Source: an uncultured Bacilli bacterium (GTDB lineage Bacteria; Bacillota_I; Bacilli_A; RF39; UBA660). Taken from it: DNA of 32,618 nucleotides. Positions 23,390-30,891 of this stretch are shown piece by piece; the first letter of the stretch is position 1; the number at the start of each line of letters is the position of its first letter. Location of the stretch: NCBI GenBank assembly GCA_934141615.1, contig CAKPCM010000007.1, forward strand, positions 1 to 32,618. Direction: 5' to 3'. The translations under genes were made by a program, and so were the position numbers. The notes beneath the pieces were generated by a model. That model had not been told where the DNA came from, did not search any database, and saw only the letters and a program-made list of their open reading frames with translations.

Positions 23390-23414
23390 AATGAAAAAAA
23401 GGAGAGGCTATTAT

Positions 23415-24872
23415 ATGGGATTAAAATTATATAATGTGTTGACAGGTAAAAAAGAGGATTTTATTCCACAAGAAGAAGGAATTGTAAAAATGTATGCATG
23501 TGGAATTACAGTTTCTGATAATGCACATATCGGTCATGCATATCAAGCCGTTATTTTTGATGTTATTAGAAGATATCTTGAATTTAAAGGTTATAAGGTA
23601 ACATACGGTAGAAATTATACTGATGTTGATGATAAGATTATTGCCAATGCTAGAAAGAAAAATGAAAATCCTCTAGAATATGCGGAAAGATTCATTGAGA
23701 AAACTAATAGAGAGTTAGATGCTTTAGCAATACAAAGACCAACTATTCAAGTTCGAGCAACAGATAATATTCAGGACATGATAAATTTTATTAGTAAATT
23801 GATAGAAAAAGGTCATGCATATGTAGCAGATAATGGATGTGTATACTTTGATGTTTCATCATTTAAAAATTATGGAAGTTTTGGACACAGAAATTTAGAT
23901 GATTTATTAACTGGGGTTAGAAAAGACATAGAACCAGGCAAATTAGATGATAGGGATTTTGCGTTATGGAAAAATGCTGGAGATGATGAAATTTACTGGG
24001 AAAGTCCATGGGGAAAAGGAAGACCAGGATGGCACATTGAATGTTCTACAATGAGTATGAAATATCTTGGTGAAACATTAGACATACATGGTGGTGGAAA
24101 AGATTTACGATTTCCACATCATGAAAATGAAATTGCACAAAGTGAATCATTAACAGGTAAAAGATTTTCTAATTATTGGTTGCATAATGGTTTAGTAAAA
24201 GTAAATGGTCAAAAAATGAGTAAGTCTTTAGGAAATGGTATTTTATTACAAGATTTATTAAAGGAATATGATAGTGATGTTATTAAAGTAGCTTTATTAC
24301 AAAATAATTATAAATCTGATTTAAATATAACCGAAGGAATGTTTGAAAATTGTGAAAAGAAGATATATTTATTATATAAATTATTTGACCATATTGATAG
24401 AGTTGGTAAAGATTATGTTGCAAATAAGGATTCTAAATATTATAAAGAGATAAAAGAAAAATTTATTGAAGCTATGGATAATGATTTTAATACATCATTA
24501 GCAATAAGTGGTGCATTTGATTATATATCTCAATTATCACAAATGATAGGTAAAAAGAATCACGTACAGGATATGGTTGATATTAAAGCTGCTTTAATTG
24601 AAATTTATAATGTTTTGGAGTTATTTCAGGAAGAACCCAAAATCGTATTAAGAAATATAAGAGAAAAATATTTAAATTTAAATGGAATGACTGAAGAGAA
24701 AATTCTAGACTTAATTAAACAAAGAAAGCAGATGAAAGAGAGTAAAGACTATTCCTCTGCAGATAAAATTAGAGATATGTTAATAAGTCATGGGATTTTA
24801 ATAAAAGACACTAGAGAAGGAACAGAGTGGGATATAGAAATATCCTCTAGAAAAATAGGCGAAGTAAATTAA
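23415..24872 (+). CDS. cysS: cysteinyl-tRNA synthetase
   Basis: CysRS charges tRNA-Cys. The 485 residues show LYNVLTGKKEDF, YACGITVSDNAHIGHAY (HIGH motif and first zinc Cys), GRNYTDVDDKIIANA, DFALWKNA, WESPWGKGRPGWHIECSTMSMKYLG (zinc Cys), DIHGGGKDLRFPHHENEIAQSE and KMSKSLGN. The C-terminal domain ends with IRDMLISHGILIKDTREGTEW, the usual CysRS tail. ATG 23415 follows AAAGGAGAGGC; an in-frame ATG at 23391 precedes that ribosome site. Codons differ little from the neighbours. Its location between two accessory operons suggests that those blocks were inserted around it. Confidence 0.96.
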   Translation: MGLKLYNVLTGKKEDFIPQEEGIVKMYACGITVSDNAHIGHAYQAVIFDVIRRYLEFKGYKVTYGRNYTDVDDKIIANARKKNENPLEYAERFIEKTNRELDALAIQRPTIQVRATDNIQDMINFISKLIEKGHAYVADNGCVYFDVSSFKNYGSFGHRNLDDLLTGVRKDIEPGKLDDRDFALWKNAGDDEIYWESPWGKGRPGWHIECSTMSMKYLGETLDIHGGGKDLRFPHHENEIAQSESLTGKRFSNYWLHNGLVKVNGQKMSKSLGNGILLQDLLKEYDSDVIKVALLQNNYKSDLNITEGMFENCEKKIYLLYKLFDHIDRVGKDYVANKDSKYYKEIKEKFIEAMDNDFNTSLAISGAFDYISQLSQMIGKKNHVQDMVDIKAALIEIYNVLELFQEEPKIVLRNIREKYLNLNGMTEEKILDLIKQRKQMKESKDYSSADKIRDMLISHGILIKDTREGTEWDIEISSRKIGEVN

Positions 24873-24940
24873 TTATTTTTGTTTGATATATCAAATTTTC
24901 TTTATATTGTGAAAAAATGGAAAAAATTGGTAAAAATGTG

Positions 24941-24969
24941 TTGACATTTGTCTAAATAAGGAGTATTTT
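24941..24969 (+). promoter_or_regulatory. promoter of the RSH/YcaO operon
   Basis: TTGACA (24941-24946), exactly 17 bases, TATTTT (24964-24969). The transcript would start about 25 bases before the leader ORF at 25001. Confidence 0.65.
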
Positions 24970-25000
24970 AGATTTAAAATATTTTAAAGAGGTGAGTAGT

Positions 25001-25099
25001 ATGAGTATAAATAGATTGCTTCCAAATAATAAAATATTTTTTGTTAACTTATTTGTTAGCTATATTTTCTCATGCTTATTCTGCTCTTTAATCAAATAA
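25001..25099 (+). CDS. 32-residue hydrophobic leader peptide
   Basis: A 32-codon frame preceded by AGAGGTGAG (spacing about 7). The product starts MSINRLLPNNKIFF and continues with VNLFVSYIFSCLFCSLIK, a hydrophobic, Phe/Leu-rich stretch. Its stop codon is 6 bases before the 5' arm of an intrinsic terminator. A ribosome held on the last codons would cover that arm. I read it as a leader ORF that controls read-through into the RelA/SpoT-like gene. A free-standing small membrane peptide is the alternative. Confidence 0.6.
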   Translation: MSINRLLPNNKIFFVNLFVSYIFSCLFCSLIK

Positions 25100-25105
25100 C
25101 TTCAA

Positions 25106-25154
25106 GGCAGTAACTTTTAAGACTTTGTGTCTTATTGGTTGCTGTCTTTTTGTT
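25106..25154 (+). terminator. attenuator-type terminator before the RSH gene
   Basis: GGCAGTAAC (25106-25114) pairs with GTTGCTGTC (25138-25146) with two G-U pairs. An inner hairpin AAGAC with GTCTT (25119-25133) caps it, and TTTTTGTT follows. Confidence 0.75.
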
Positions 25155-25178
25155 ATATATGAAAGGTGGTGTTATTGT

Positions 25179-26630
25179 TTGAGTGAAAAACAAATTACAA
25201 TTGATGACTTAATAGAAAATGTTAAGTTATATAATGAAGAGGAAGTACCAAAAATTTTAAAGGCCTATGATATGGCCAGTATGCTCCACAAGGGACAATT
25301 AAGACAAAGCGGTGAAGAATATATAATTCATCCACTTAATGTAGCCTATGTCTTATCTGAAATGAGAGCAGATGCTGATACAATTTGTGCTGGATTGCTT
25401 CATGATACTTTAGAGGATACAAAAGTGACTAAAGAAGAAATAGCGGAAAACTTTAACAGTGATGTCGCTAATTTAGTTGATGGAGTAACCAAAATGAGCA
25501 AAATGAATTTTTCTTCTAAACAAGATCAGAATTTAGCTAATACAAGAAAAATTATTACAGGGATAACAACCGACGTAAGAATAATACTTATTAAGTTATC
25601 TGATAGACTTCATAATATGAGAACATTACAATTTAAAAGTGAATTTAAACAGAAAGAAAACGCTTTAGAAACATTAGAAATATTTGTTCCTATGGCTTAT
25701 TATATAGGAGCTTATAGAATAAAGTCTGAATTAGAGGATTTATCATTAAGATATCTTAAACCTGATATGTATAAAAAAATAGGAGAAAAGAAGTTAAGAA
25801 TAGAATCTGAAAGTGAAACATGTTTGAAAGAAATGTTGCATACCATACAATCTATGCTTAATGATGAACATATTCCAAATGAAATAAAGGTAAGAACTAA
25901 AAATATATACGGAATATACAAAAGATTATCTGAAGGTGGAAAGATATCTGATATACATGATCTATTAGCACTTAAAGTAATGGTTGATAGTGTAAATAAT
26001 TGTTATCAAACTTTAAGAATTGTTCATAGTAAATATAATCCGGTCAATGGAATGTTTAAGGATTTTATATGTAATCCTAAAACCAATATGTATAAATCAC
26101 TTCATACAACTGTATTTGCACCAGATGATAGATTAGTTCAAACACAAATAAGAACGTTTGATATGGATAAGATAGCTTCATTCGGATTATCTACATACTG
26201 GGATATAGAAAAAGGTAATGCAAGAGAAGTTATGCAAAAAGATTTAAGCGACAAATATCAATTTTTCAATTCTTTAGTAGAAATAAACAAAGTTTTTGGA
26301 GATAATAGAGAATTTGTAAATCAAGTCAAAAATGAACTGTTTTCAAATAAGATATATGTTTATACAACAAAAGGAGAAATAATTGAACTTCCAAAGGGAG
26401 CTAGTGTGATAGATTTTGCTTATAAAATTCATACTGATGTTGGTAATACAATGGTGGCAGCACAAGTTAATAATGAATATGTTGATGTAACGACAGAACT
26501 AAAAAATAAAGACAGAGTAAAAATAATTACTGATGACTTATCATATGGACCAAGGGAGGATTGGGAAGATAAGGCAGTCACAACATATGCAAAAAGAAAA
26601 ATAAGAGAATTTAATAAGAGACTAATATGA
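25179..26630 (+). CDS. RelA/SpoT homolog with intact hydrolase but altered synthetase site
   Basis: A 483-residue RSH protein with HD hydrolase, synthetase and TGS domains and no C-terminal ACT region. Hydrolase residues are all present: Arg42, His51, His75-Asp76, Glu79-Asp80 (LLHDTLEDT) and Asp142 (KLSDRLHNM). In the synthetase half the catalytic Glu of the E-x-QIRT motif is Gln321 (VQTQIRT, codon CAA), AIRV is ALKV, and PGRFKD is NGMFKD. The TGS domain is at about 391-455. I predict (p)ppGpp hydrolysis but weak or no synthesis. Full-length RelA is about 730 residues, so this is a short form. Start is TTG 25179, after AAAGGTGGTG. It lies behind a leader-peptide attenuator and upstream of the YcaO genes, with no promoter seen in between. 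Confidence 0.85.
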   Translation: MSEKQITIDDLIENVKLYNEEEVPKILKAYDMASMLHKGQLRQSGEEYIIHPLNVAYVLSEMRADADTICAGLLHDTLEDTKVTKEEIAENFNSDVANLVDGVTKMSKMNFSSKQDQNLANTRKIITGITTDVRIILIKLSDRLHNMRTLQFKSEFKQKENALETLEIFVPMAYYIGAYRIKSELEDLSLRYLKPDMYKKIGEKKLRIESESETCLKEMLHTIQSMLNDEHIPNEIKVRTKNIYGIYKRLSEGGKISDIHDLLALKVMVDSVNNCYQTLRIVHSKYNPVNGMFKDFICNPKTNMYKSLHTTVFAPDDRLVQTQIRTFDMDKIASFGLSTYWDIEKGNAREVMQKDLSDKYQFFNSLVEINKVFGDNREFVNQVKNELFSNKIYVYTTKGEIIELPKGASVIDFAYKIHTDVGNTMVAAQVNNEYVDVTTELKNKDRVKIITDDLSYGPREDWEDKAVTTYAKRKIREFNKRLI

Positions 26631-26684
26631 GTTTATAGGGATCTCATAAAAAAACTAATTATTTAAGTAAAGGAGGTGTATTGT

Positions 26685-26741
26685 ATGAGAAAATTAATGA
26701 GAAAATTTGATAGAAAATATGATATGTTATGTACTGCATAA
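26685..26741 (+). CDS. 18-residue peptide, candidate RiPP precursor
   Basis: An 18-codon frame, MRKLMRKFDRKYDMLCTA, with a strong AAAGGAGGTG ribosome site 7 bases upstream. The first 13 residues are basic and amphipathic, like a minimal leader. The end, Met-Leu-Cys-Thr-Ala, holds Cys16 and Thr17, the residue types that YcaO cyclodehydratases turn into thiazolines and methyloxazolines. It is followed by a stem-loop and then by a peptidase gene and a YcaO gene. Precursors of this size are rare. It could instead be a leader ORF, but the hairpin after it lacks a T tract. Confidence 0.55.
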   Translation: MRKLMRKFDRKYDMLCTA

Positions 26742-26756
26742 TATTAGATGTATTTA

Positions 26757-26785
26757 TATAGTCATAGAAAAATTCTATGACTATA
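26757..26785 (+). other. 13-bp stem-loop between the small peptide and the biosynthetic genes
   Basis: TATAGTCATAGAA (26757-26769) is a perfect complement of TTCTATGACTATA (26773-26785) with an AAA loop. No T tract follows; AAGGAGG, the ribosome site of the next gene, begins at once. It may be an RNA processing or stabilising hairpin that raises the level of the peptide message. Confidence 0.6.
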
Positions 26786-26801
26786 AAAGGAGGAACAATA
26801 A

Positions 26802-28415
26802 ATGGAAAATATAAAGGGCAAAATAATTCCTGAAAATTTAAAAGAAAATATAGATGAAATTATGGAAGGACAATTATTTAATGCAAATAGATATTATGCA
26901 GAATCTAATCCCGAAATTAGCAGATTAATGATGATGCAATTGTCCGAAACACCGCAAGCTTTTTTGGAAAAACTAAAAAATAGATGGAAGTGGCATAATA
27001 TTTATTATGAAGAATTATTAGAACCGGCTTATGAGAAGATAATGAAAAATGATTTTAATGAATTATCACCAAATGAAATAGATGAAATAATTAAAATTTA
27101 TGATACATCTTGCTTAGTAGATGCGGCAACGCTAGTAATGTCTGGAGCTATAAAAAAATATTTGGATTATAATTGTCAAAATATTAATACTATTGATGAA
27201 AATATTCCATTAGCTAAAACTAGGATAATGTTAATTACTCCACCAACTGAAACTTTTTTTGCCCAATATCAGATTGACCATTTATCTTATATATATTTGC
27301 TTAAAACAAATAGTGCTGATATTCAAAAATTCAAGAATTATTTACTAAAAAAATATCATGCAAATGATGAAAAAATATTTTTATCTAGATTTAAAAAACA
27401 TTTTCAATGTAAATTAACAATGACCGAAAAACAGTTGTTGGAAGATATTAAATGTTATAAAATTTCAGAATCTTATAAAAAACAACATTTTTACTTCACT
27501 CTTGAACATGATGATAGAAAGGCAATTAGGGATATTATTATTTATGATAATTTAGATGAAAAATTAATTGCTTCTAATTTAATTGGTATCTCTGGATTCT
27601 TATTTAGAAGAAAAATTTTGAAATATCTCGATGATAGTGGTATTTTAGCAAATAGTGGTTATATATATGAATTTAATAACGATATAATTATAGATGCACT
27701 AAATGTTTTAAAAGAAGAGAGGAAAAATAACATGGATAAAAATGTAAAGCCTTATAAACAAAGAGGAGATACTTGTGCCATTGCTTGTATGATGATGATA
27801 TTAGAATATTATAAAGTTATTCAAAAAGCAAATTGGTATGACGAGAGAAGGTTATATAGAATATATGGTTCAAAATATATGAGTGGAACTCCTTTTTCTG
27901 CATTAGCATTTTATATGGCAAAGAATGGGCTGGAAACTACGATTTATCATGAAAATAAATGTTTATTTAAAAATGATCAAGGTGCTATAAATGAAAATGA
28001 TTTTAACCTTGCAATGAATGAATATAAAGAATACTTAAAATATGCTAAAAATAATGGCGCAAAAATTGTAAATGGTATGAATATAACTATTGATATTTTA
28101 AAACATAAACTACAAGATGGCAATTTGGTTATATTAGCAGGTGAAAGTTCCGGTTGTTACCATGCGATTTTGCTTACCGGGTATGATAATGATGGATTTA
28201 AAGTATGTGATCCATTATATAAAACAAAACAAAATAGAACATTTGATGAGATAGAAAATTTCATGAATACAAGTATAGGAAAATGGTTTATAAGCGTTAA
28301 TGATAATACAAAAGAAAAAGAAAATTTAATTAACAACTTGGACAGGTTTAATGAGCAAGCTCATGAGTTATTGTTAAAAAATGAAAATGGAGGCATTAAG
28401 TATGTCAAAAAATAA
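26802..28415 (+). CDS. two-domain protein: unknown N-terminal domain plus C39-like cysteine peptidase
   Basis: A 537-residue protein. Residues 1 to about 310 form a helical-looking domain I cannot assign (ITPPTETFFAQYQIDHLSYIYLL is its most conserved-looking part). Residues about 315-510 are a C39-like peptidase: KQRGDTCAIACMMMILEYY with catalytic Cys325, CYHAILLTGYDNDGFKVCDPL with His454 and Asp470. C39 peptidases cut leader peptides, often after a double Gly, and are normally fused to an ABC exporter. Here no transporter is attached or nearby. An internal ATG at 27732 with AGAGGA upstream could make the peptidase alone (about 227 residues). Position after the small peptide and before YcaO suggests precursor processing. 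GGAGG precedes the ATG. Confidence 0.65.
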   Translation: MENIKGKIIPENLKENIDEIMEGQLFNANRYYAESNPEISRLMMMQLSETPQAFLEKLKNRWKWHNIYYEELLEPAYEKIMKNDFNELSPNEIDEIIKIYDTSCLVDAATLVMSGAIKKYLDYNCQNINTIDENIPLAKTRIMLITPPTETFFAQYQIDHLSYIYLLKTNSADIQKFKNYLLKKYHANDEKIFLSRFKKHFQCKLTMTEKQLLEDIKCYKISESYKKQHFYFTLEHDDRKAIRDIIIYDNLDEKLIASNLIGISGFLFRRKILKYLDDSGILANSGYIYEFNNDIIIDALNVLKEERKNNMDKNVKPYKQRGDTCAIACMMMILEYYKVIQKANWYDERRLYRIYGSKYMSGTPFSALAFYMAKNGLETTIYHENKCLFKNDQGAINENDFNLAMNEYKEYLKYAKNNGAKIVNGMNITIDILKHKLQDGNLVILAGESSGCYHAILLTGYDNDGFKVCDPLYKTKQNRTFDEIENFMNTSIGKWFISVNDNTKEKENLINNLDRFNEQAHELLLKNENGGIKYVKK

Positions 28416-28737
28416 TTATTTATTTTATAGTGATTATTTAAAGGAAAGAAATATCAAAGATAATTCAATATTAATTGCTAAAACAAAAAAGTCGTATTTA
28501 ATTGGACCATTGATAAATTCGAAATTTGATGAAGAATCATTTTACAAGAGAATTAAATCCAATAGTATATATACATTTAAGATATATAAAAAAATGATTC
28601 GTAAAAAGTGTGAAAAGTTGATTAATGAATATAAGATTAATTTAGAAAATAATCAGGTAATTGAGATATATAAAAATGGAGAAACGATTTTACACTCAAT
28701 ATTAAAAGTGCCAGGTGAAAATTATGAAAAAAAATAA
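28402..28737 (+). CDS. small protein before YcaO, possible E1-like partner/leader-binding protein
   Basis: A 111-residue protein I cannot assign with certainty. It has a SILIAKTKKSYLIGPLINSKFDEESFYKRIKSNSIY segment that recalls the iGPLi...C..R..sN element of E1-like (ThiF-type) TOMM partner proteins that present the precursor to YcaO, but the zinc cysteines and ATPase part are missing. The second half is helical and basic. ATG 28402 has TGGAGG upstream. It overlaps the preceding and the following gene by 14 bases each, so the three are made in a fixed ratio. A reduced docking protein is my inference. Confidence 0.5.
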   Translation: MSKNNYLFYSDYLKERNIKDNSILIAKTKKSYLIGPLINSKFDEESFYKRIKSNSIYTFKIYKKMIRKKCEKLINEYKINLENNQVIEIYKNGETILHSILKVPGENYEKK

Positions 28738-30001
28738 GTTAATTTTAAGTAGAAAAAAAATAATAGAAATTTTAGGAAAAGAATATGAAGGTTTAGCAGA
28801 CATATTTAGTGATAAATTTGGAATAGTAAATGCCATGCTTGAACGCCATGAATTAGATAAATATAATCTTTGTATGTATCAATGCTTAAGTGCAAACACT
28901 GTTGATTTATTCGGATTAAATAGAGAAATTTCTAGTGGTGGTCTAGGTGTGAATGAAAGTCAAAAGATTGCTATGACTAGTTGTTTAGCAGAAGCTTTGG
29001 AACGTTATTGTATGTCATATATTCCTAGAACGGAAGTTATAAAAAGTACTAAATCAAATTTGAAAAAAGAAAACACTTTTAACAATTTTTTTACATATAG
29101 TGAAGAACAATATAACATGTCAGATGTATTTTTAAATCCTAATAAGGAAGAAATAGAATGGACAAAGATTTATAATATTGATAATAGAAAAAAATTTAAA
29201 TATTGGCCTGCAAGTTTGATATATTTACCATATGATTTAAATAAAACAGTAGCTGAAACTACTTCAACTGGTATGGCGGCTAGCTTTACACTAGATGATT
29301 GCATACAAAGTGGATTATTAGAATTAATAGAACGAGATGCCTTGATGATTAACTTTATGCAACGTTTGAATCCACCTGAAATAAATTTAAAAACTTTGAA
29401 TTCAGAAAATTTAAAATTGGTGAAAAGAATACAAAGAGAATATGACGTAAAAATATACAAGTTGTATTCTGATATTAAAGTTCCAATTTATTTATCTATT
29501 ATTTACAAAAATGAAAAAAAGCATATACATTATGGGATAGGTGCATGTGCTAATATGAATTCAGATTATGCAATTAATAAGTCATTAAAAGAATGTTTAT
29601 TTACTTATTTTTATTCTTTAAATATAATGGATGTTCGACAAGGTGACCCTAAAAAAATTAGAACATTATATGAACATTTTTTATATTATCAGGGTAATAA
29701 TTTTAATAAATTATTATTCAATAGTAAAGTGATTAACTATAAAAAAGAAGTTATATCATTTAGTAGTTTAATAAATAATTTGAAATCTCAAAATATAGAA
29801 GTATATTATAAAGAATTGACAACTGACGATATAAAAAGAACAGGAATTAAAGTGGTTAAGGTTATTGCACCAAGCTTAATCGATTTGAATAAAAGTCATA
29901 TATATCCAAGACTTGGAGCAAATAGATTTTTCCTTGTTCCAAAAAAATTGAATTTAGAATATAGCAAAAAATTGACGGATATGCCTCACCCATTTCCGTA
30001 G
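28724..30001 (+). CDS. YcaO-domain cyclodehydratase (azoline-forming type)
   Basis: A 425-residue YcaO protein. YcaO enzymes phosphorylate peptide amides with ATP to form thiazolines, oxazolines or thioamides. Motifs seen: SGGLGVNESQKIAMTSCLAEALERYC with the ATP/Mg residues Glu90 and Glu93, TSTGMAASFTLDDCIQSGLLELIERDALMINF (Glu200, Glu203), a SLKECLFTYFYSL helix, and PRLGANRFFLVP. The last residues are PHPFP; a Pro-rich C-terminus of this kind is a hallmark of azoline-forming (TOMM) YcaO proteins. No TfuA, dehydrogenase or transporter gene is beside it. ATG 28724 follows CAGGTGAAA; the GTG at 28715 overlaps that site. Confidence 0.88.
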   Translation: MKKNKLILSRKKIIEILGKEYEGLADIFSDKFGIVNAMLERHELDKYNLCMYQCLSANTVDLFGLNREISSGGLGVNESQKIAMTSCLAEALERYCMSYIPRTEVIKSTKSNLKKENTFNNFFTYSEEQYNMSDVFLNPNKEEIEWTKIYNIDNRKKFKYWPASLIYLPYDLNKTVAETTSTGMAASFTLDDCIQSGLLELIERDALMINFMQRLNPPEINLKTLNSENLKLVKRIQREYDVKIYKLYSDIKVPIYLSIIYKNEKKHIHYGIGACANMNSDYAINKSLKECLFTYFYSLNIMDVRQGDPKKIRTLYEHFLYYQGNNFNKLLFNSKVINYKKEVISFSSLINNLKSQNIEVYYKELTTDDIKRTGIKVVKVIAPSLIDLNKSHIYPRLGANRFFLVPKKLNLEYSKKLTDMPHPFP

Positions 30002-30018
30002 AATGTGAGGGTACAATT

Positions 30019-30891
30019 ATGGGAGAAAAAGATAAATTAGATATCTTAATATACAATGCATATAGTGATATATGCAATGATGATGCACGAAAGTATAAAC
30101 TTGAATTAATTGCAAATGATTATAATGTTAATATTGATTACTTAAATAGCAGATACTTATGGTTGATAAACATGGGAATAAATCCTAATTTTTGTGATTT
30201 AGATAAAAATCATAATTTAGTGTATAAGATTTTTGACGAGTACAATAAGATGCTTAATGAGAATAATATTGAGTATTACTATACTAGTGGTATTCTTGCA
30301 TATTTGCTAGCTAATAAAAGTTTAGAAAGGTATCATCATGATTTAGATATTTTTATAAATATGAACGATTTAGAAAAATTAGAATATATTTGCAACAATT
30401 ATGATTTTTCATTTGAACGAAAAATTGGTGATCGTGATGATAAAACAAAAAGAGTTATGCTAAAAATGTATTATTGTGATATTGTTGACATACCAATAAC
30501 CATTTTTATGTATATAAAAGAAATGGATGGCTCAATTATTCAAAAAGATTATTTTTTTGATGAACATAATAAAAAATTTGTTGAATATATTTATAATTCC
30601 CCATTAATTAGTAAATTAAGTTTTTCTGAAATTCCTAGAATTCATAATGATATTCAATATTATTCTATTACTCCAGAGGCATTATTCTTGTGTAAAACAG
30701 GAAATAGACCAAAGGATATATATGATTGTACAATTTTTAGTGATACTATAGATGAAGATAAGCTTAACAAATTAAAAAAAGCATTTAAATACAATCTTCC
30801 TAACAATGTAGTTGGTGCTGAAACTGATGAATTTTCAGACTATGTCTTTAAAAATACAAGTAATCAAAAGAGGATGAAAAAGAATGGTTGA
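30019..30891 (+). CDS. MNT-fold nucleotidyltransferase-like protein
   Basis: A 290-residue protein with a nucleotidyltransferase-like core: EYYYTSGILAYLLANKSLERYHHDLDIFINMNDLEKL (about residues 90-126), in which HHDLDIF supplies the Asp-x-Asp metal pair, and a later VDIPITIFMY strand with the third acidic residue. This resembles aminoglycoside nucleotidyltransferases and AbiEii-type proteins. The N-terminal 80 residues are helical and unknown. It could modify the peptide product, a tRNA or an antibiotic, or give self-immunity. It starts 17 bases after the YcaO stop, behind GTGAGGG, and overlaps the thiE start by 8 bases. Confidence 0.65.
   Translation: MGEKDKLDILIYNAYSDICNDDARKYKLELIANDYNVNIDYLNSRYLWLINMGINPNFCDLDKNHNLVYKIFDEYNKMLNENNIEYYYTSGILAYLLANKSLERYHHDLDIFINMNDLEKLEYICNNYDFSFERKIGDRDDKTKRVMLKMYYCDIVDIPITIFMYIKEMDGSIIQKDYFFDEHNKKFVEYIYNSPLISKLSFSEIPRIHNDIQYYSITPEALFLCKTGNRPKDIYDCTIFSDTIDEDKLNKLKKAFKYNLPNNVVGAETDEFSDYVFKNTSNQKRMKKNG

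Noticed and set aside
23293..23414. T-box or leader switch in front of cysS
   Set aside because: No GGTGG-type T-box sequence, and the predicted transcript start leaves only about 20 bases of leader.
25001..25099. 32-residue peptide with two Cys (SCLFCS) as the precursor of the YcaO operon
   Set aside because: A strong terminator follows 6 bases after its stop and an RSH gene separates it from the modification genes; a leader ORF explains it better.
29984..30010. CCTCAC/GTGAGG hairpin over the YcaO stop, hiding the next ribosome site
   Set aside because: Only six pairs with a 15-base loop; could be chance in this short gap.
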